A stretch of 64,000 bases of DNA from Bordetella genomosp. 10 (GCF_002261225.1 NZ_NEVM01000005.1:2294001-2358000), one strand, 5' to 3'. Positions 24,951 to 33,981 are shown, numbered from the stretch's first letter. Notes: a model not told the origin generated them from the sequence alone. A program made the numbers and translations.

Positions 24951-25715
24951 ATGGCCGACATGGTCCTCGCACAAGACGTGCAGAAATACTATGGCGCTTT
25001 CCACGCCCTGAAGGGCATCAGCTTGCAAGTGACCGCCGGCGAAGTCGTCTGTCTCATCGGCCCCTCGGGATCGGGCAAAAGCACGTTCCTGCGCTGCCTC
25101 AACCAGCTCGAGCGCATCGATGGCGGCGCCATCTGGATCGCCGGCGAACTCGCCGGCTACCGGCGCCACGGCGATACGGTGCGGGAAATGAGCGACGCGG
25201 AAATCTCGCGCCAGCGCCTGGCCAGCGGCATGGTGTTCCAGCGCTTCAATCTGTTCGGCCACCAGACGGCCTTGCAGAATGTCATGGAAGGCCCCGTCGT
25301 CGTACAGCGCCGCCCGCGCGCCGAAGTGCGCGAGGAAGCCATGGCCCTGCTGGCCCGCGTCGGCCTGGCCGACAAGCATGGCAACTACCCCACGGAGCTC
25401 TCCGGCGGCCAGCAGCAGCGCGTGGCGATCGCCCGCGCGCTGGCCATGAAGCCCAAGCTGATGCTGTTCGACGAGCCCACGTCGGCGCTGGACCCCGAAT
25501 TGGTGGGCGAAGTGCTCAACGTGATGCGCGACCTCGCGGGAAGCGGCATGACCATGATCGTCGTCACCCACGAACTGGGCTTCGCGCGCGAGGTGGCAAA
25601 CCGCGTGGTCTTCATGGATCGCGGCGCCCTGGTCGAAGCGGGCACGCCCGCCCAGGTGCTGGGCCACCCGAGCCATCCCCGCACCCAGGAATTCATCAAC
25701 GCGGTACTGGCCTAG
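24951..25715 (+). CDS. Polar amino-acid ABC transporter ATP-binding protein
   Basis: A 254-residue ATPase of the GlnQ/HisP type. It has Walker [10 protein letters not shown], the signature [15 protein letters not shown], Walker [15 protein letters not shown] and the switch [12 protein letters not shown]. It is complete. Its partner permease just upstream is broken, so it either serves another permease or is on the way to loss. The binding-protein gene follows after 48 bp. Confidence 0.92.
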   Translation: MADMVLAQDVQKYYGAFHALKGISLQVTAGEVVCLIGPSGSGKSTFLRCLNQLERIDGGAIWIAGELAGYRRHGDTVREMSDAEISRQRLASGMVFQRFNLFGHQTALQNVMEGPVVVQRRPRAEVREEAMALLARVGLADKHGNYPTELSGGQQQRVAIARALAMKPKLMLFDEPTSALDPELVGEVLNVMRDLAGSGMTMIVVTHELGFAREVANRVVFMDRGALVEAGTPAQVLGHPSHPRTQEFINAVLA

Positions 25716-25763
25716 CACGCAGGCCCGTGCCCTCACATAAAAACATCGCAAGGAGAATCCGTC

Positions 25764-26600
25764 ATGAAAGCCCTGATCGCCGCCCTGCCCGTCGTCCTGG
25801 CCTGCGCCGCGCCGTCGGCCGCCCCGGCCGTCTCGTCCGCGGGCCTGCCCGCCCGCATCGAGCAGGCCGGCAAGCTCGTCATCGCCACCCAGCCCAACTA
25901 TCCGCCCATCGCCTATAAAGACCTGGCCACCGGCAAATACACGGGCCTGGACATCGAACTGGGCACGGCCATCGCCAAGCAGCTCGGCCTGGCCGTCGAA
26001 TGGCAGGAAACGTCCTTCGTCCAGGCTTTCAGCTCGCTGGCCACCGGCCGGGTCGACCTGGCGATGATAGGCATCGTCGATACCCCCGAACGCCAGAAGA
26101 CGGTCGATTTCGTCGACTATATGCAAAGCGGCCCGCAATTCTTCACCGTGCAGGCCAATGCGGCCAAATACCCCGACCTGCCCTCGCTCTGCGGCGCGAG
26201 GGTGGGCGCCAGCCGCAGCACCAACTGGCCCGGCCTGATCGCCGGATGGAGCACGGCCAATTGCGTCGCGAACGGCAAACCGCCCATCGTGGTGAGGGGC
26301 ACCGAGGGCTCGGTCGACGCCCGCACCCAGTTGAAGAGCGGCCGTATCGACGCGGCCGTCCAGGGGTACGAAACCATGCCCTATTTCCAGGAACTGGAGC
26401 CCCGCACCTACGCGATGATCGGCCAGCCCATCGCCAACCAGCCTATCGGCATCCCGGTTTCAAAGCGCGAGCCGCAACTGCGCGACGCCGTGCTGCGGGC
26501 GCTCGAAGCCCTGCAGGCCGACGGGACCTACGACAGGATACTCGCCAAGTACAAGCTCCAGGCAACCGCGGCGCGGCCCGGGCTGAACCAGGGGAAGTGA
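25764..26600 (+). CDS. Polar amino-acid ABC transporter solute-binding protein
   Basis: A 278-residue periplasmic binding protein (SBP family 3) with a signal peptide at about 1-26. The core has KLVIATQPNYPPIAYKD, YTGLDIELGTAIAKQLGL, DLAMIGIVDTPERQKTVDF and a C-terminal LQADGTYDRILAKYKL. It is complete. AAGGAG lies just before the ATG. Its TGA overlaps the ATG of the aldolase fragment (ATGA), so the original operon continued. The ligand is unknown; a linkage to an amino-acid-like substrate of the lost lyase is plausible. Confidence 0.9.
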   Translation: MKALIAALPVVLACAAPSAAPAVSSAGLPARIEQAGKLVIATQPNYPPIAYKDLATGKYTGLDIELGTAIAKQLGLAVEWQETSFVQAFSSLATGRVDLAMIGIVDTPERQKTVDFVDYMQSGPQFFTVQANAAKYPDLPSLCGARVGASRSTNWPGLIAGWSTANCVANGKPPIVVRGTEGSVDARTQLKSGRIDAAVQGYETMPYFQELEPRTYAMIGQPIANQPIGIPVSKREPQLRDAVLRALEALQADGTYDRILAKYKLQATAARPGLNQGK

Positions 26601-26684
26601 TGGACAATCTGCTCGATGTCAGCGCCGCGGAGTGGGAGGTGCGCTGCGAATTGGCCGCGCTTTATCGCCTGCTCGCGCATTTCC
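26600..26684 (+). pseudogene. Class II aldolase/adducin N-terminal fragment
   Basis: About 28 codons (MDNLLDVSAAEWEVRCELAA then LYRLLAHF) match the N-terminus of class II aldolase/adducin proteins. The frame then runs straight into the second copy of the mltD 3' end. The rest of the aldolase (some 220 residues) is missing. Confidence 0.65.
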
Positions 26685-26725
26685 TGGGCAGCACGCTGCG
26701 CGTGCCGGGCACCAACGTCCGGGGC
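26685..26725. repeat. 41-bp direct repeat, right copy
   Basis: Identical to 23081-23121, the end of mltD. It ends 2 bp before the stop codon of the convergent Dabb lipoprotein gene. This suggests mltD once directly faced that gene. Confidence 0.95.
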
Positions 26726-26727
26726 CG

Positions 26728-27330
26728 TCACCCGCCATCCCGCCCATTCCGCGCGAGATAGACCTCGGGGAAGCCGCCGGACATCTCCGCCTGCGCCTCG
26801 ACGAAGTAGTCGAACACCAGCGCGCCGCCCTGCTCCGCCAGCAGCGGCCCCACGAAAGCCTTGAATTCCTCGTGCCGCGGGTCGAAGCAGCCCGGATCGC
26901 GCACGATGGGCTTGCCGACGTAGTAATTGCGGTCGCCGCCGGATTTGAAGGTCACGACGAAGCCTTGCTCGTAGCCCTGGCTGGCGCCTTCCAGGCTGTT
27001 CTGGCGGCCGGAGGTGATGGAGAGGATATAGGGCGAGCCCGAGTCCCGGCGCGGCGACTCGCGCAGCGCCAGGAAGCGGCGCTGCGCCTCCCGTTTCTGC
27101 CGCGCCGGGACCTCGGGCTTGTACTTGAAGAGCACGATGTGCAGCAGCAGGCCGGGTTGATAGGCCTCGCCGGTGAAAACGGCGTCGGGCGGCCGCGACG
27201 GGGGGGACGTGCAGGAAGCGGCGGCCGCCGTGATCGTGGCCGCAGGCAGCGCAGTCAGGGGCAGGCGTCCGAACAGGGAAGCGAGGGAACCGGCGCCCCC
27301 TTTCAGCAAGAGGCGTCTCATATCGTACAT
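26728..27330 (-). CDS. Exported Dabb-domain protein, probable lipoprotein
   Basis: A 200-residue protein. A positively charged start (MRRLLLKGG) precedes a hydrophobic region and AAAASC at about residue 40, a possible though non-classical lipobox. The rest matches the Dabb barrel: HIVLFKYKPEVPA, EGASQGYEQGFVVTFKSGGD and FDPRHEEFKAFVGPLL. Dabb proteins are small ferredoxin-like barrels of mostly unknown function; an exported version is less common. The start may be the second Met (27321), giving MRRLLLK. It is convergent with the repeat-bounded region and divergent from fabI. Confidence 0.7.
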   Translation of the reverse strand: MYDMRRLLLKGGAGSLASLFGRLPLTALPAATITAAAASCTSPPSRPPDAVFTGEAYQPGLLLHIVLFKYKPEVPARQKREAQRRFLALRESPRRDSGSPYILSITSGRQNSLEGASQGYEQGFVVTFKSGGDRNYYVGKPIVRDPGCFDPRHEEFKAFVGPLLAEQGGALVFDYFVEAQAEMSGGFPEVYLARNGRDGG

Positions 27331-27514
27331 GGGGGAAGCTCCAGGATGACCGGACCGGTCGCCCGCCGTTATACCGATCCATGCGGCGCGCCGGCCATCA
27401 GATATATCCCGCGCGCCGGACCGACAACGCCCTGCCCCATCCCCGCCGCCGCCGACGGGCCGCCGGACATATCCTAAAATGGCGGTTTTCCAGATCCGTC
27501 ATCAAGGACCAATC

Positions 27515-28297
27515 ATGGGTTTTCTCGCCGGTAAACGCATTCTCATCACGGGCGTCCTCTCCAACCGTTCGATCGCCTACGGCATCGCGCGGGCCTGCCA
27601 TCGCGAAGGCGCCGAACTGGCCTTCACCTATGTCGGCGAGCGCTTCAAGGACCGCGTGAGCGAGTTCGCCGCCGAATTCGGCAGCAAGATCGTGCTGGAA
27701 TGCGACGTGGCCGAAGACGCGCAGATCGCCTCGACCTTCGAGAACCTGGCGCAGCATTGGGACGGCCTGGACGGCCTGGTGCACTCCATCGGCTTCGCGC
27801 CGCGCGAGGCGATCGCCGGCGACTTCCTGGAAGGCCTGTCGCGCGAGGGCTTCCGCATCGCCCACGACATCTCCGCCTATAGCTTCGCCGCCATGGCCAA
27901 GGCCGCGCTGCCGCTGATGAAGGACCGCAACGGCTCGGTGCTGACGCTGACCTACCTGGGCGCCGAGCGCGTGGTTCCGAACTACAACACCATGGGCCTG
28001 GCCAAGGCTTCGCTTGAAGCCAGCGTGCGCTACCTGGCGACGTCGCTGGGCCCGCTGGGCATCCGCGCCAACGGCATTTCCGCCGGCCCCATCAAGACCC
28101 TGGCCGCCAGCGGCATCAAGGATTTCTCCTCGATCCTGAAGTTCGTCGAGGCCAATGCGCCGCTGCGCCGCAACGTCAGCATCGACGACGTCGGCAACGT
28201 CGCCGCCTTCATGCTGTCGGACCTCGCCAACGGCGTGACGGGCGAGATCACCCACGTCGACGCGGGCTTCTCCACGATCGTGCCGGGCATGGAATAA
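27515..28297 (+). CDS. fabI: Enoyl-[acyl-carrier-protein] reductase (NADH)
   Basis: A 260-residue FabI, the last reductive step of each fatty-acid elongation cycle. It starts [19 protein letters not shown], has the SIGFAPRE loop and the active-site pair YNTMGLAK (Tyr-x6-Lys), and ends with [15 protein letters not shown]. All are typical of the triclosan-target FabI class. The start at 27515 is chosen over the 12-codon upstream extension on family alignment. Confidence 0.95.
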   Translation: MGFLAGKRILITGVLSNRSIAYGIARACHREGAELAFTYVGERFKDRVSEFAAEFGSKIVLECDVAEDAQIASTFENLAQHWDGLDGLVHSIGFAPREAIAGDFLEGLSREGFRIAHDISAYSFAAMAKAALPLMKDRNGSVLTLTYLGAERVVPNYNTMGLAKASLEASVRYLATSLGPLGIRANGISAGPIKTLAASGIKDFSSILKFVEANAPLRRNVSIDDVGNVAAFMLSDLANGVTGEITHVDAGFSTIVPGME

Positions 28298-28331
28298 GCC
28301 GCGAGCGGGGCCACCCGCGATGCGAATGAGA

Positions 28332-28358
28332 ACAAGGGCCGCGTCATGCGGCCCTTGT
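28332..28358. terminator. Hairpin between convergent fabI and OsmC genes
   Basis: A perfect 11-bp stem ACAAGGGCCGC/GCGGCCCTTGT with loop GTCAT lies midway between two convergent stops. It lacks a strong T-run but its place suits a bidirectional terminator. Confidence 0.6.
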
Positions 28359-28386
28359 CATTGGACTCGACACTGGCCGCCAGCCA

Positions 28387-28782
28387 TCAGGCCGGCGCGA
28401 GCTCCGTCGACACCTGGACCTCGGTCTTCGTCATCAGCTTGTGGATGGGGCAGCGGCCGGCGACGTCCAGCAGTTCCTGGCGCTGTTCGTCGGTGAGGTC
28501 GCCGTTGAGCGTCAGCACGGCCTTCAGGCGGTAGACGCCCTTTCTCTCCTCCGAATCGTCGCGCTGGACGTCGACGTCGATCGACATCAGCGGGATGCCC
28601 TTGCGCCGCGCGTACAGCGTGACGGTCAGCGCCTTGCATCCGCCCAGCGCGGTATCGAAGAGATCATGCGGATCCGGGCCGTCGCCTTCCGGCGGCGGCA
28701 TGTCGATGGGCAGGTCGTGGTCGTTGGCCGTGGCGGTGAATTGCAGGCCCTGCAAGGCATTCTGGCGGATACGTATGGTCAT
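28387..28782 (-). CDS. OsmC-family peroxiredoxin-like protein
   Basis: A 131-residue OsmC/Ohr-superfamily protein. The two redox cysteines are Cys49 (DTALGGCKALT) and Cys111 (VAGRCPIHKLM), the arrangement used to reduce hydroperoxides. PPPEGDGPDPHDLFD is the usual loop before the first Cys. The start is ATG 28782 after GGGAG; an in-frame ATG at 28794 would add four residues. It has its own short intergenic region and no clear partner genes. Confidence 0.88.
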   Translation of the reverse strand: MTIRIRQNALQGLQFTATANDHDLPIDMPPPEGDGPDPHDLFDTALGGCKALTVTLYARRKGIPLMSIDVDVQRDDSEERKGVYRLKAVLTLNGDLTDEQRQELLDVAGRCPIHKLMTKTEVQVSTELAPA

Positions 28783-28898
28783 CGCGGCTCCCATGTGGAC
28801 GGTGGCGGCCGCGGAGGGCGCGGCCGCGGGCAGGCTTGCGTGTGCTTCCGCCCCCATCATACCGGCATGCCGCGCGCTCCACGGACGCGCCTGCGCCG

Positions 28899-29990
28899 TC
28901 AATCGGCGTGCAACCCCATGCTCGCGGTCAGCGTGGAGAAGCGGTCGATATCGCTGTCGATCAGGGCCTGGAAGGCCTGCGGCGAACTGCGCGTGGGGCT
29001 GAAGCCGAGCTGGCGCAGGTCGCGCTGCACGTCCTCGCGCCGCATGATGGCGGACACGGCCGCGTTCAGGCGCGCGATGATGGGCGCGGGCGTGGCGGCG
29101 GGCGCCAGCAGGCCGTGCCACTGGTCCAGCGTGTAGCCGGGAAAGCCCTGCTCCGCCACGGTGGGCACGTCCGGCATCAACTCCGAGCGGCGCGGCGAGG
29201 TGACCGCCAGCGCGCGCAGGCGGCCGGAAGCCAGGAAGGGCGCGGCGCTGGACGCGGTGACGATGCCCATGCCGACCTGGTTCGACAGCACGTCCGTCAA
29301 GGCCGGCCCGCAGCCCCGATACGGCACGTGCTGCAAGGCGCGCCCGCTGGCCCGCCGCAGCATTTCCCCGGCCAGGTGCTGGGGCGTGCCGTTGCCGCAA
29401 GAGGCGAAGGCCAGTTGCGGCACGGCGGCGGGCGGCGCGGCGGGGTCCTGCCGGCCGGCGCTCTCCAGGGCCTGCGCCAGCGTATGCAGCGGCGAGGACG
29501 CCGGCACCACCAGCACCGACGGCACGAAGGCGACGTTGATCACGGCGCGCAGGTCGTGCTTGGGCGAGAACGGCAGGTTGCGATAGACGCCGGGGTTGAT
29601 GGCGTAGGAGCTGTTGACCATCAGCAGCGTATAGCCGTCCGGCGCGGCCTCGGCGACGGCGCGCGCGCCCAGGTTGCCGCTGGCGCCCGGGCGGTTCTCG
29701 ACGATGACGGACTGGCCCAGCTCGCGCTGCAATTCGGCGCCCAGGCGGCGCGCCAGCAGGTCGGTGCCGCCGCCCGGCGGAAAGGTGACCAGGATGGTGA
29801 TCGGGCGCTTGGGAAAGCTCGCCGCGACGGCCGCGGCAGCCGCGGCGCCGTCCGCCGGCTCGGCCACGCCCAGCCGCAGGGCGGCCAGCGACAGGCCCAG
29901 GGCCGCGATGGCGAAGGCGCCGGCGGCGCGCAGGCGATTGCGGACCCTGCGCGACGGGCCGCTTTCCGTGCGATCCGGTTCGATGGACAT
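28899..29990 (-). CDS. Bug-family tripartite tricarboxylate solute-binding protein
   Basis: A 363-residue TctC/Bug protein, longer than usual because of an about 60-residue N-terminus with a hydrophobic segment (AAGAFAIAALGLSLAALRL) and an alanine-rich linker. Family motifs are ITILVTFPPGGGTDLLARRL, VIVENRPGASGNLGA and DVPTVAEQGFPGY. It lies between OsmC and nadC, with no TctAB genes nearby. The ligand is unknown. Because it is co-oriented with nadC across a 58-bp gap, a pyridine carboxylate ligand is conceivable but unproven. Confidence 0.9.
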   Translation of the reverse strand: MSIEPDRTESGPSRRVRNRLRAAGAFAIAALGLSLAALRLGVAEPADGAAAAAAVAASFPKRPITILVTFPPGGGTDLLARRLGAELQRELGQSVIVENRPGASGNLGARAVAEAAPDGYTLLMVNSSYAINPGVYRNLPFSPKHDLRAVINVAFVPSVLVVPASSPLHTLAQALESAGRQDPAAPPAAVPQLAFASCGNGTPQHLAGEMLRRASGRALQHVPYRGCGPALTDVLSNQVGMGIVTASSAAPFLASGRLRALAVTSPRRSELMPDVPTVAEQGFPGYTLDQWHGLLAPAATPAPIIARLNAAVSAIMRREDVQRDLRQLGFSPTRSSPQAFQALIDSDIDRFSTLTASMGLHAD

Positions 29991-30048
29991 GATGGTCTTC
30001 CTCGTGTCGTGTCCCAGAGGTTCGTGCCTGAAATGAAATCGATGGACG

Positions 30049-30933
30049 CTAGACGTCCAATCCGATATCCAGGACGCGCGCGCTGTGCGTGATCCAGCCG
30101 ACGGCGATCAGGTCGACGCCCGTGGCCGCCACGTCCGGCGCGGTCTCCGGGGTGATGCGGCCGGACGCCTCGGTGACCGCGCGGCCCCGGCACATGGCGA
30201 CGGCCTGGCGCAGTTCGTCCAGGCTCATGTTGTCCAGCAGCACGACCTCGACGCCCAGGGACAGGGCCTCTTCCAGTTGCGCCAGGGTGTCGACCTCCAG
30301 TTCGATGCGCACCATGTGCCCCACCGCCGCCCGGGCGCGCTCGATGGCGTTGCGCACGCCGCCGGCCAGGGCCACGTGGTTGTCCTTGATCAGGACGGCG
30401 TCGTCCAGGCCGTGGCGATGGTTGCTGCCGCCGCCCACCCGCACGGCGTACTTCTGCACGGCGCGCAGGCCGGGCATGGTCTTGCGGGTGCAGGTGACGC
30501 GCGCGCCATGGGGGCGGATGGCGTCGGCGATGCCGGCGGTGGCGGTCGCCACGCCGCTGAGGTGGCAGAGGAAATTCAGCGCGGTGCGTTCCGCGGTGAG
30601 GATGCCGCGCGCGGGCCCGCGCAGCGTGGCGATATGGCTGCCCGCCTGCAAGCGCGCGCCGTCGCGCAGGACCGGCTGGAAGTCGATGCGCGCGTCGGTC
30701 AGCCGCAGCGCCAGGCGCACCAGGTCCAGGCCCGCGAGCACGCCCGGCTGGCGCGCCATGAGGCGCAGATGGGCCTGGGCGTCGGCCGGCACGATGGCGT
30801 CGGTGGTGATGTCGCCGGCGCGCCCCAGGTCTTCCAGCAGCGTGGCGCGGACGAGCGGCTCCAGCATGACGTCGGGCAAGGGCGGGACGGTGCGGGGAAG
30901 AGAAGCGGAATCCAGGACGGAGGCGGCGTTCAT
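30049..30933 (-). CDS. nadC: Quinolinate phosphoribosyltransferase (decarboxylating)
   Basis: A 294-residue NadC that makes nicotinate mononucleotide from quinolinate and PRPP in NAD synthesis. Motifs: [76 protein letters not shown] and [11 protein letters not shown]. The start ATG at 30933 has no clear Shine-Dalgarno, and a 23-bp inverted repeat begins 4 bp upstream. nadA and nadB are not in the window. NrtR lies upstream in the same direction and probably represses it. Confidence 0.93.
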   Translation of the reverse strand: MNAASVLDSASLPRTVPPLPDVMLEPLVRATLLEDLGRAGDITTDAIVPADAQAHLRLMARQPGVLAGLDLVRLALRLTDARIDFQPVLRDGARLQAGSHIATLRGPARGILTAERTALNFLCHLSGVATATAGIADAIRPHGARVTCTRKTMPGLRAVQKYAVRVGGGSNHRHGLDDAVLIKDNHVALAGGVRNAIERARAAVGHMVRIELEVDTLAQLEEALSLGVEVVLLDNMSLDELRQAVAMCRGRAVTEASGRITPETAPDVAATGVDLIAVGWITHSARVLDIGLDV

Positions 30934-30937
30934 GATA

Positions 30938-30960
30938 TTTATGCTCAGATAGAGTATTAA
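30938..30960. promoter_or_regulatory. Candidate NrtR operator, proximal
   Basis: Inverted repeat TTTATGCTC-N5-GAGTATTAA, 7 of 9 arm positions matched, directly upstream of the nadC ATG. It shares length, spacing and arm sequence with 31135-31157. Binding here would cover the initiation region. Confidence 0.6.
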
Positions 30961-31134
30961 GAATCCGAAAAAAAGCGCGGCGGTCGAAAAGTAAGGATGA
31001 CGAGCGGGGAAAGCGGCGAAGGCCCCGTTTCCGGGCCGGCTATTACGGGTCGATATGCCTGCCGGTGCGTGAACCGAAGAGAGCCCGGGAAGACAACCGC
31101 CCCTGTGTGTTCATGTCTCGATAGGGTTGGCGAA
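30961..31134. other. nadC leader region
   Basis: No gene is supported between nadC and nrtR (30934-31266) apart from the two operator-like repeats. The region presumably holds the nadC promoter. Confidence 0.4.
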
Positions 31135-31157
31135 TTTATGCTTTTTTTGAGCATAAG
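31135..31157. promoter_or_regulatory. Candidate NrtR operator, distal
   Basis: Inverted repeat TTTATGCTT-N5-GAGCATAAG, 8 of 9 arm positions matched, lies about 200 bp upstream of nadC. It is the better copy of the two 23-bp sites here. NrtR sites in many bacteria are about 21-23-bp palindromes next to NAD genes. Confidence 0.65.
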
Positions 31158-31266
31158 TCTGGTGTCATCGTTTTGTCAACGGCGGCGGGCCGGGTTGCCG
31201 TCCGGCGTGGCTGTCAAAAAGGGGGCGACACCGCGATCATGAGCGCGATAGTCGCGCTCCCCGGCC

Positions 31267-32208
31267 TCAAACCGGATGCAGTTCGCGCGCCAGCGGCAGC
31301 TTGCTGCCGGAGATCGCGCGTTCCAGCAGGACGTCCTGGCGGAAACGGAAAAGCTTGGCGGGGCGGCCGGCGGCGCCGCTGGCCATGGCGCCCGTCTCCT
31401 CGACCAGGTCCTGCTGTTCGATGAGGCGGCGGAAGTTCTGCTTGTGCAGGCCGCGTCCCGCCAGCGCTTCGACGGCCTGCTGCAATTGCAGCAGGGTGAA
31501 TTCGGCGGGCATCAGCTCGAAGACCACCGGCCGGTACTTGATCTTGGCGCGCAGGCGCGCGATGCCGGTGGCGAGGATGCGCCGATGGTCGTGCCGCATG
31601 GGCGTGCCCGGCAAGGGCGCGGCGGGCGGCAGCGGCGGCAGGCCGGCCACGCCGTGCGCCTCGGGCACCAGGCCCACTTCGTACAGCAGCTCGTAGCGCT
31701 GCAGCACCATGTCCTCGTTCCAGGCGGCGCCGTGCAGGCCGAAGCTGATCGCCGCGCGGTCGGCGCGCCGCTGGCGCATGGCGGCGTCCTCGGCCAGGTC
31801 CACCCAGGCGGCCAGGCGCGGCTCGACGATCTCCGCCATCGAGGCGCCGGGCCCCTGCCGGCGGTCCTCCCACGGGAAGTAGCGGTACCAGCTCTGCCAG
31901 CCCACGCTGGCGACGCCGGTTTCCGCCGGTTCGCGCGTCAGGCCCAGGTAGCTGACCGAGATGACTTGCGCGCCGCCCTGGCCCGAGCGGTCGCGGTCGG
32001 CGAAGGTGTATAGCTGCTCGACATAGCCCAGGGGGTGGTGGGTCTGGGTTTCCACCCACGCGCGCAGGCCCGCCTGCAAGGAGCGGTGATTCGACTCGAA
32101 GGGCCCCGCCGGCAGCGCGCGCGCGTCCTCGGTGGTCAGCACGCGGGGCTGGCCATCGGTTACCGCGGCGAGCACGGCGACGAGTTCGGCGGCAACGGGA
32201 TTTTCCAT
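31267..32208 (-). CDS. nrtR: NrtR NUDIX-type regulator of NAD metabolism
   Basis: A 313-residue protein of the NrtR architecture. An N-terminal NUDIX-like domain (residues about 10-180) lacks an intact catalytic NUDIX box. A C-terminal winged helix holds the sequence LMPAEFTLLQLQQAVEAL then HKQNFRRLIEQQDLVEE. Regulators of this family sense ADP-ribose or related nucleotides and repress NAD biosynthesis or salvage genes. The gene lies upstream of nadC in the same orientation, with two matching inverted repeats between, so NadC control is a good inference. Confidence 0.85.
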   Translation of the reverse strand: MENPVAAELVAVLAAVTDGQPRVLTTEDARALPAGPFESNHRSLQAGLRAWVETQTHHPLGYVEQLYTFADRDRSGQGGAQVISVSYLGLTREPAETGVASVGWQSWYRYFPWEDRRQGPGASMAEIVEPRLAAWVDLAEDAAMRQRRADRAAISFGLHGAAWNEDMVLQRYELLYEVGLVPEAHGVAGLPPLPPAAPLPGTPMRHDHRRILATGIARLRAKIKYRPVVFELMPAEFTLLQLQQAVEALAGRGLHKQNFRRLIEQQDLVEETGAMASGAAGRPAKLFRFRQDVLLERAISGSKLPLARELHPV

Positions 32209-32539
32209 CGGCGGATACAGGTACGAGCTGGCCGCGCCAGCGTGCCGGAATTATACGGGGCCGGATATGCCCGACGCTCCCAAGCGGAAAAGCCGGGTGC
32301 AAGCTTGATGCCCATCCCGGGCGTCGCGGAGCCGGCTCCGCCGGTCCGCCAACGCCGCCCCCTCGAGGGGGCCCGCGAAGCGGGTACGGGGTGGGCTTCC
32401 CTTGGCGGCCCGGCGGCAAAAAATTCCCTTGAACATTTTCGCGATGAACGCATCTACATGTTTTATAGCGCCACTCAATCGACGCTTGCGTGCCGATGGC
32501 CTCCTGCCCTGGCATGCCCAAGATGTTGTAGGTGAAATC
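32209..32539. other. 331-bp gap with REP-like palindromes
   Basis: No gene is supported in 32209-32539. The middle is a GC-rich palindrome cluster (32327-32384). The right third is less GC-rich and probably contains the promoter of the small exported protein. Confidence 0.5.
32327..32384. repeat. REP-like palindrome cluster
   Basis: Three adjacent dyads: CGGAGCCGGCTCCG (32327-32340), GCCCCCTCGAGGGGGC (32357-32372) and CCCGC-GAA-GCGGG (32372-32384). Similar intergenic elements are common in Burkholderiales genomes. Only one copy is in the window. Confidence 0.6.
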
Positions 32540-32776
32540 ATGCAGAACCCGAAGCTTTCCTTCCCTGCCCGTCAACAGGAACCGGTGGTCGATACCCTGC
32601 TTTCCTCCATTGCCGTCGCGTCGCTGTCCCTGTTCGGCGTGGCGCAAGCCGCCGAGCTCGATAGCGCCAGGCATTCAGCGGCCAGTCATCAGGCCGCCGC
32701 GGTCGCCCCTTCCGAGACCGACGCGCCGACGCCGCCCGCGTGGACGGCGCTGGACTACCGCAGCAATGCAGGGTAA
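32540..32776 (+). CDS. Small exported protein, function unknown
   Basis: A 78-residue reading frame with AGGTG ahead of the ATG. Residues about 15-37 are a signal-peptide-like segment (VVDTLLSSIAVASLSLFGVA) ending AQA, with predicted cleavage near residue 37. The mature part is a 40-residue, alanine-rich, low-complexity tail. No family recognised. The leader-like region and ribosome site favour a real gene, but it could be chance. Confidence 0.5.
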   Translation: MQNPKLSFPARQQEPVVDTLLSSIAVASLSLFGVAQAAELDSARHSAASHQAAAVAPSETDAPTPPAWTALDYRSNAG

Positions 32777-32952
32777 AGACGACGCAGGGTGAAGACGGCA
32801 CGCTGCGCGGCGTGCCCTGCCCACTGTTCCGGCTCCTGGAACGCAGTTAACGAGCGGTCCCTCTTTTTCCGTGCCGCCCCCTCGGCGAAGATGATGGATT
32901 CGCGGCCGCGTCCGGCGGCCGCCTCCGATTCTTTTCCAGCGAGGTGGATTAC

Positions 32953-33981
32953 ATGGAATACCGACACTTGGGCGCGTCCGGCTTCACGGTGCCCGTACTC
33001 AGTTTCGGAACCGGCACGTTCGGCGGCAAGGGCGAATTCTTCCAGGCCTGGGGCAGCACCGACGTCGCCGAAGCGCGCCGCCTGATCGATATCTGCCTGG
33101 AAGCCGGCGTGACGATGTTCGACACGGCCGACATCTATTCGCGCGGCGCCTCCGAGGAAGTCCTGGGCCAGGCGATCAAGGGCCGCCGCGACCAGGTCAT
33201 CCTGTCGACCAAGGCGACCTTCCGCTTCGACGACACGCCGAACAACGTGGGATCCTCGCGCTTTCACCTGATACGCGCGGTCGAGGACGCGCTCAAGCGC
33301 CTGGGCACGGACTACATCGACCTGTTCCAGTTCCACGGCTTCGACGCCAAGACGCCGGTGGAAGAAGTGCTGTCGACGCTGGACACCCTGGTGCGCGCCG
33401 GCAAGATCCGCTACACGGGCGTGTCCAACTTCTCCGGCTGGCACTTGATGAAGTCGCTGGCGGCGGCCGACCGCTACGGTTATCCGCGCTACGTGGCCAA
33501 CCAGACCTATTACTCGCTGATCGGCCGCGACTATGAATGGGAACTGATGCCGCTGGGCCTGGACCAGGGCGTGGGCGCGGTGGTGTGGAGTCCGCTGGGC
33601 TGGGGCCGCCTGACGGGCAAGATCCGCCGCGGCCAGCCGCTGCCGGCCACCAGCCGTCTGCACAAGACGGCCGACATGGGCCCGCAGGTGCCCGACGAAC
33701 GCCTCTACCGCGTCGTCGACGCGCTGGACGAGATCGCCCAGGAAACCGGCAAGACCGTGCCGCAGATCGCGCTGAACTGGCTGCTGCAACGGCCCACGGT
33801 CAGCACCGTGCTGATCGGCGCGCGCGACGAAACCCAGTTGCGGGCGAACCTGGGCGCGGTGGGCTGGAACCTGAGCGCCGAACAGGTGGCGAAGCTGGAT
33901 GCCGCCAGCAAGGTGGAACGCGCCTATCCCTACTGGCACCAGGCCGGCTTCGCCGAGCGCAATCCTTTCCCGACGGAATAA
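32953..33981 (+). CDS. Aldo/keto reductase
   Basis: A 342-residue NAD(P)H-dependent aldo/keto reductase (AKR, TIM barrel). The catalytic tetrad is visible: Asp and Tyr in FDTADIYSRG, Lys in LSTKATFR and His in FQFHGFD. The cofactor-binding end is IGARDETQLRANLGAV. The start at 32953 (MEYRHLGASG) follows GAGGTGG. It is convergent with the molybdenum aldehyde oxidase operon, with a 12-bp gap. It would reduce an aldehyde or ketone of unknown identity. Confidence 0.92.
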   Translation: MEYRHLGASGFTVPVLSFGTGTFGGKGEFFQAWGSTDVAEARRLIDICLEAGVTMFDTADIYSRGASEEVLGQAIKGRRDQVILSTKATFRFDDTPNNVGSSRFHLIRAVEDALKRLGTDYIDLFQFHGFDAKTPVEEVLSTLDTLVRAGKIRYTGVSNFSGWHLMKSLAAADRYGYPRYVANQTYYSLIGRDYEWELMPLGLDQGVGAVVWSPLGWGRLTGKIRRGQPLPATSRLHKTADMGPQVPDERLYRVVDALDEIAQETGKTVPQIALNWLLQRPTVSTVLIGARDETQLRANLGAVGWNLSAEQVAKLDAASKVERAYPYWHQAGFAERNPFPTE

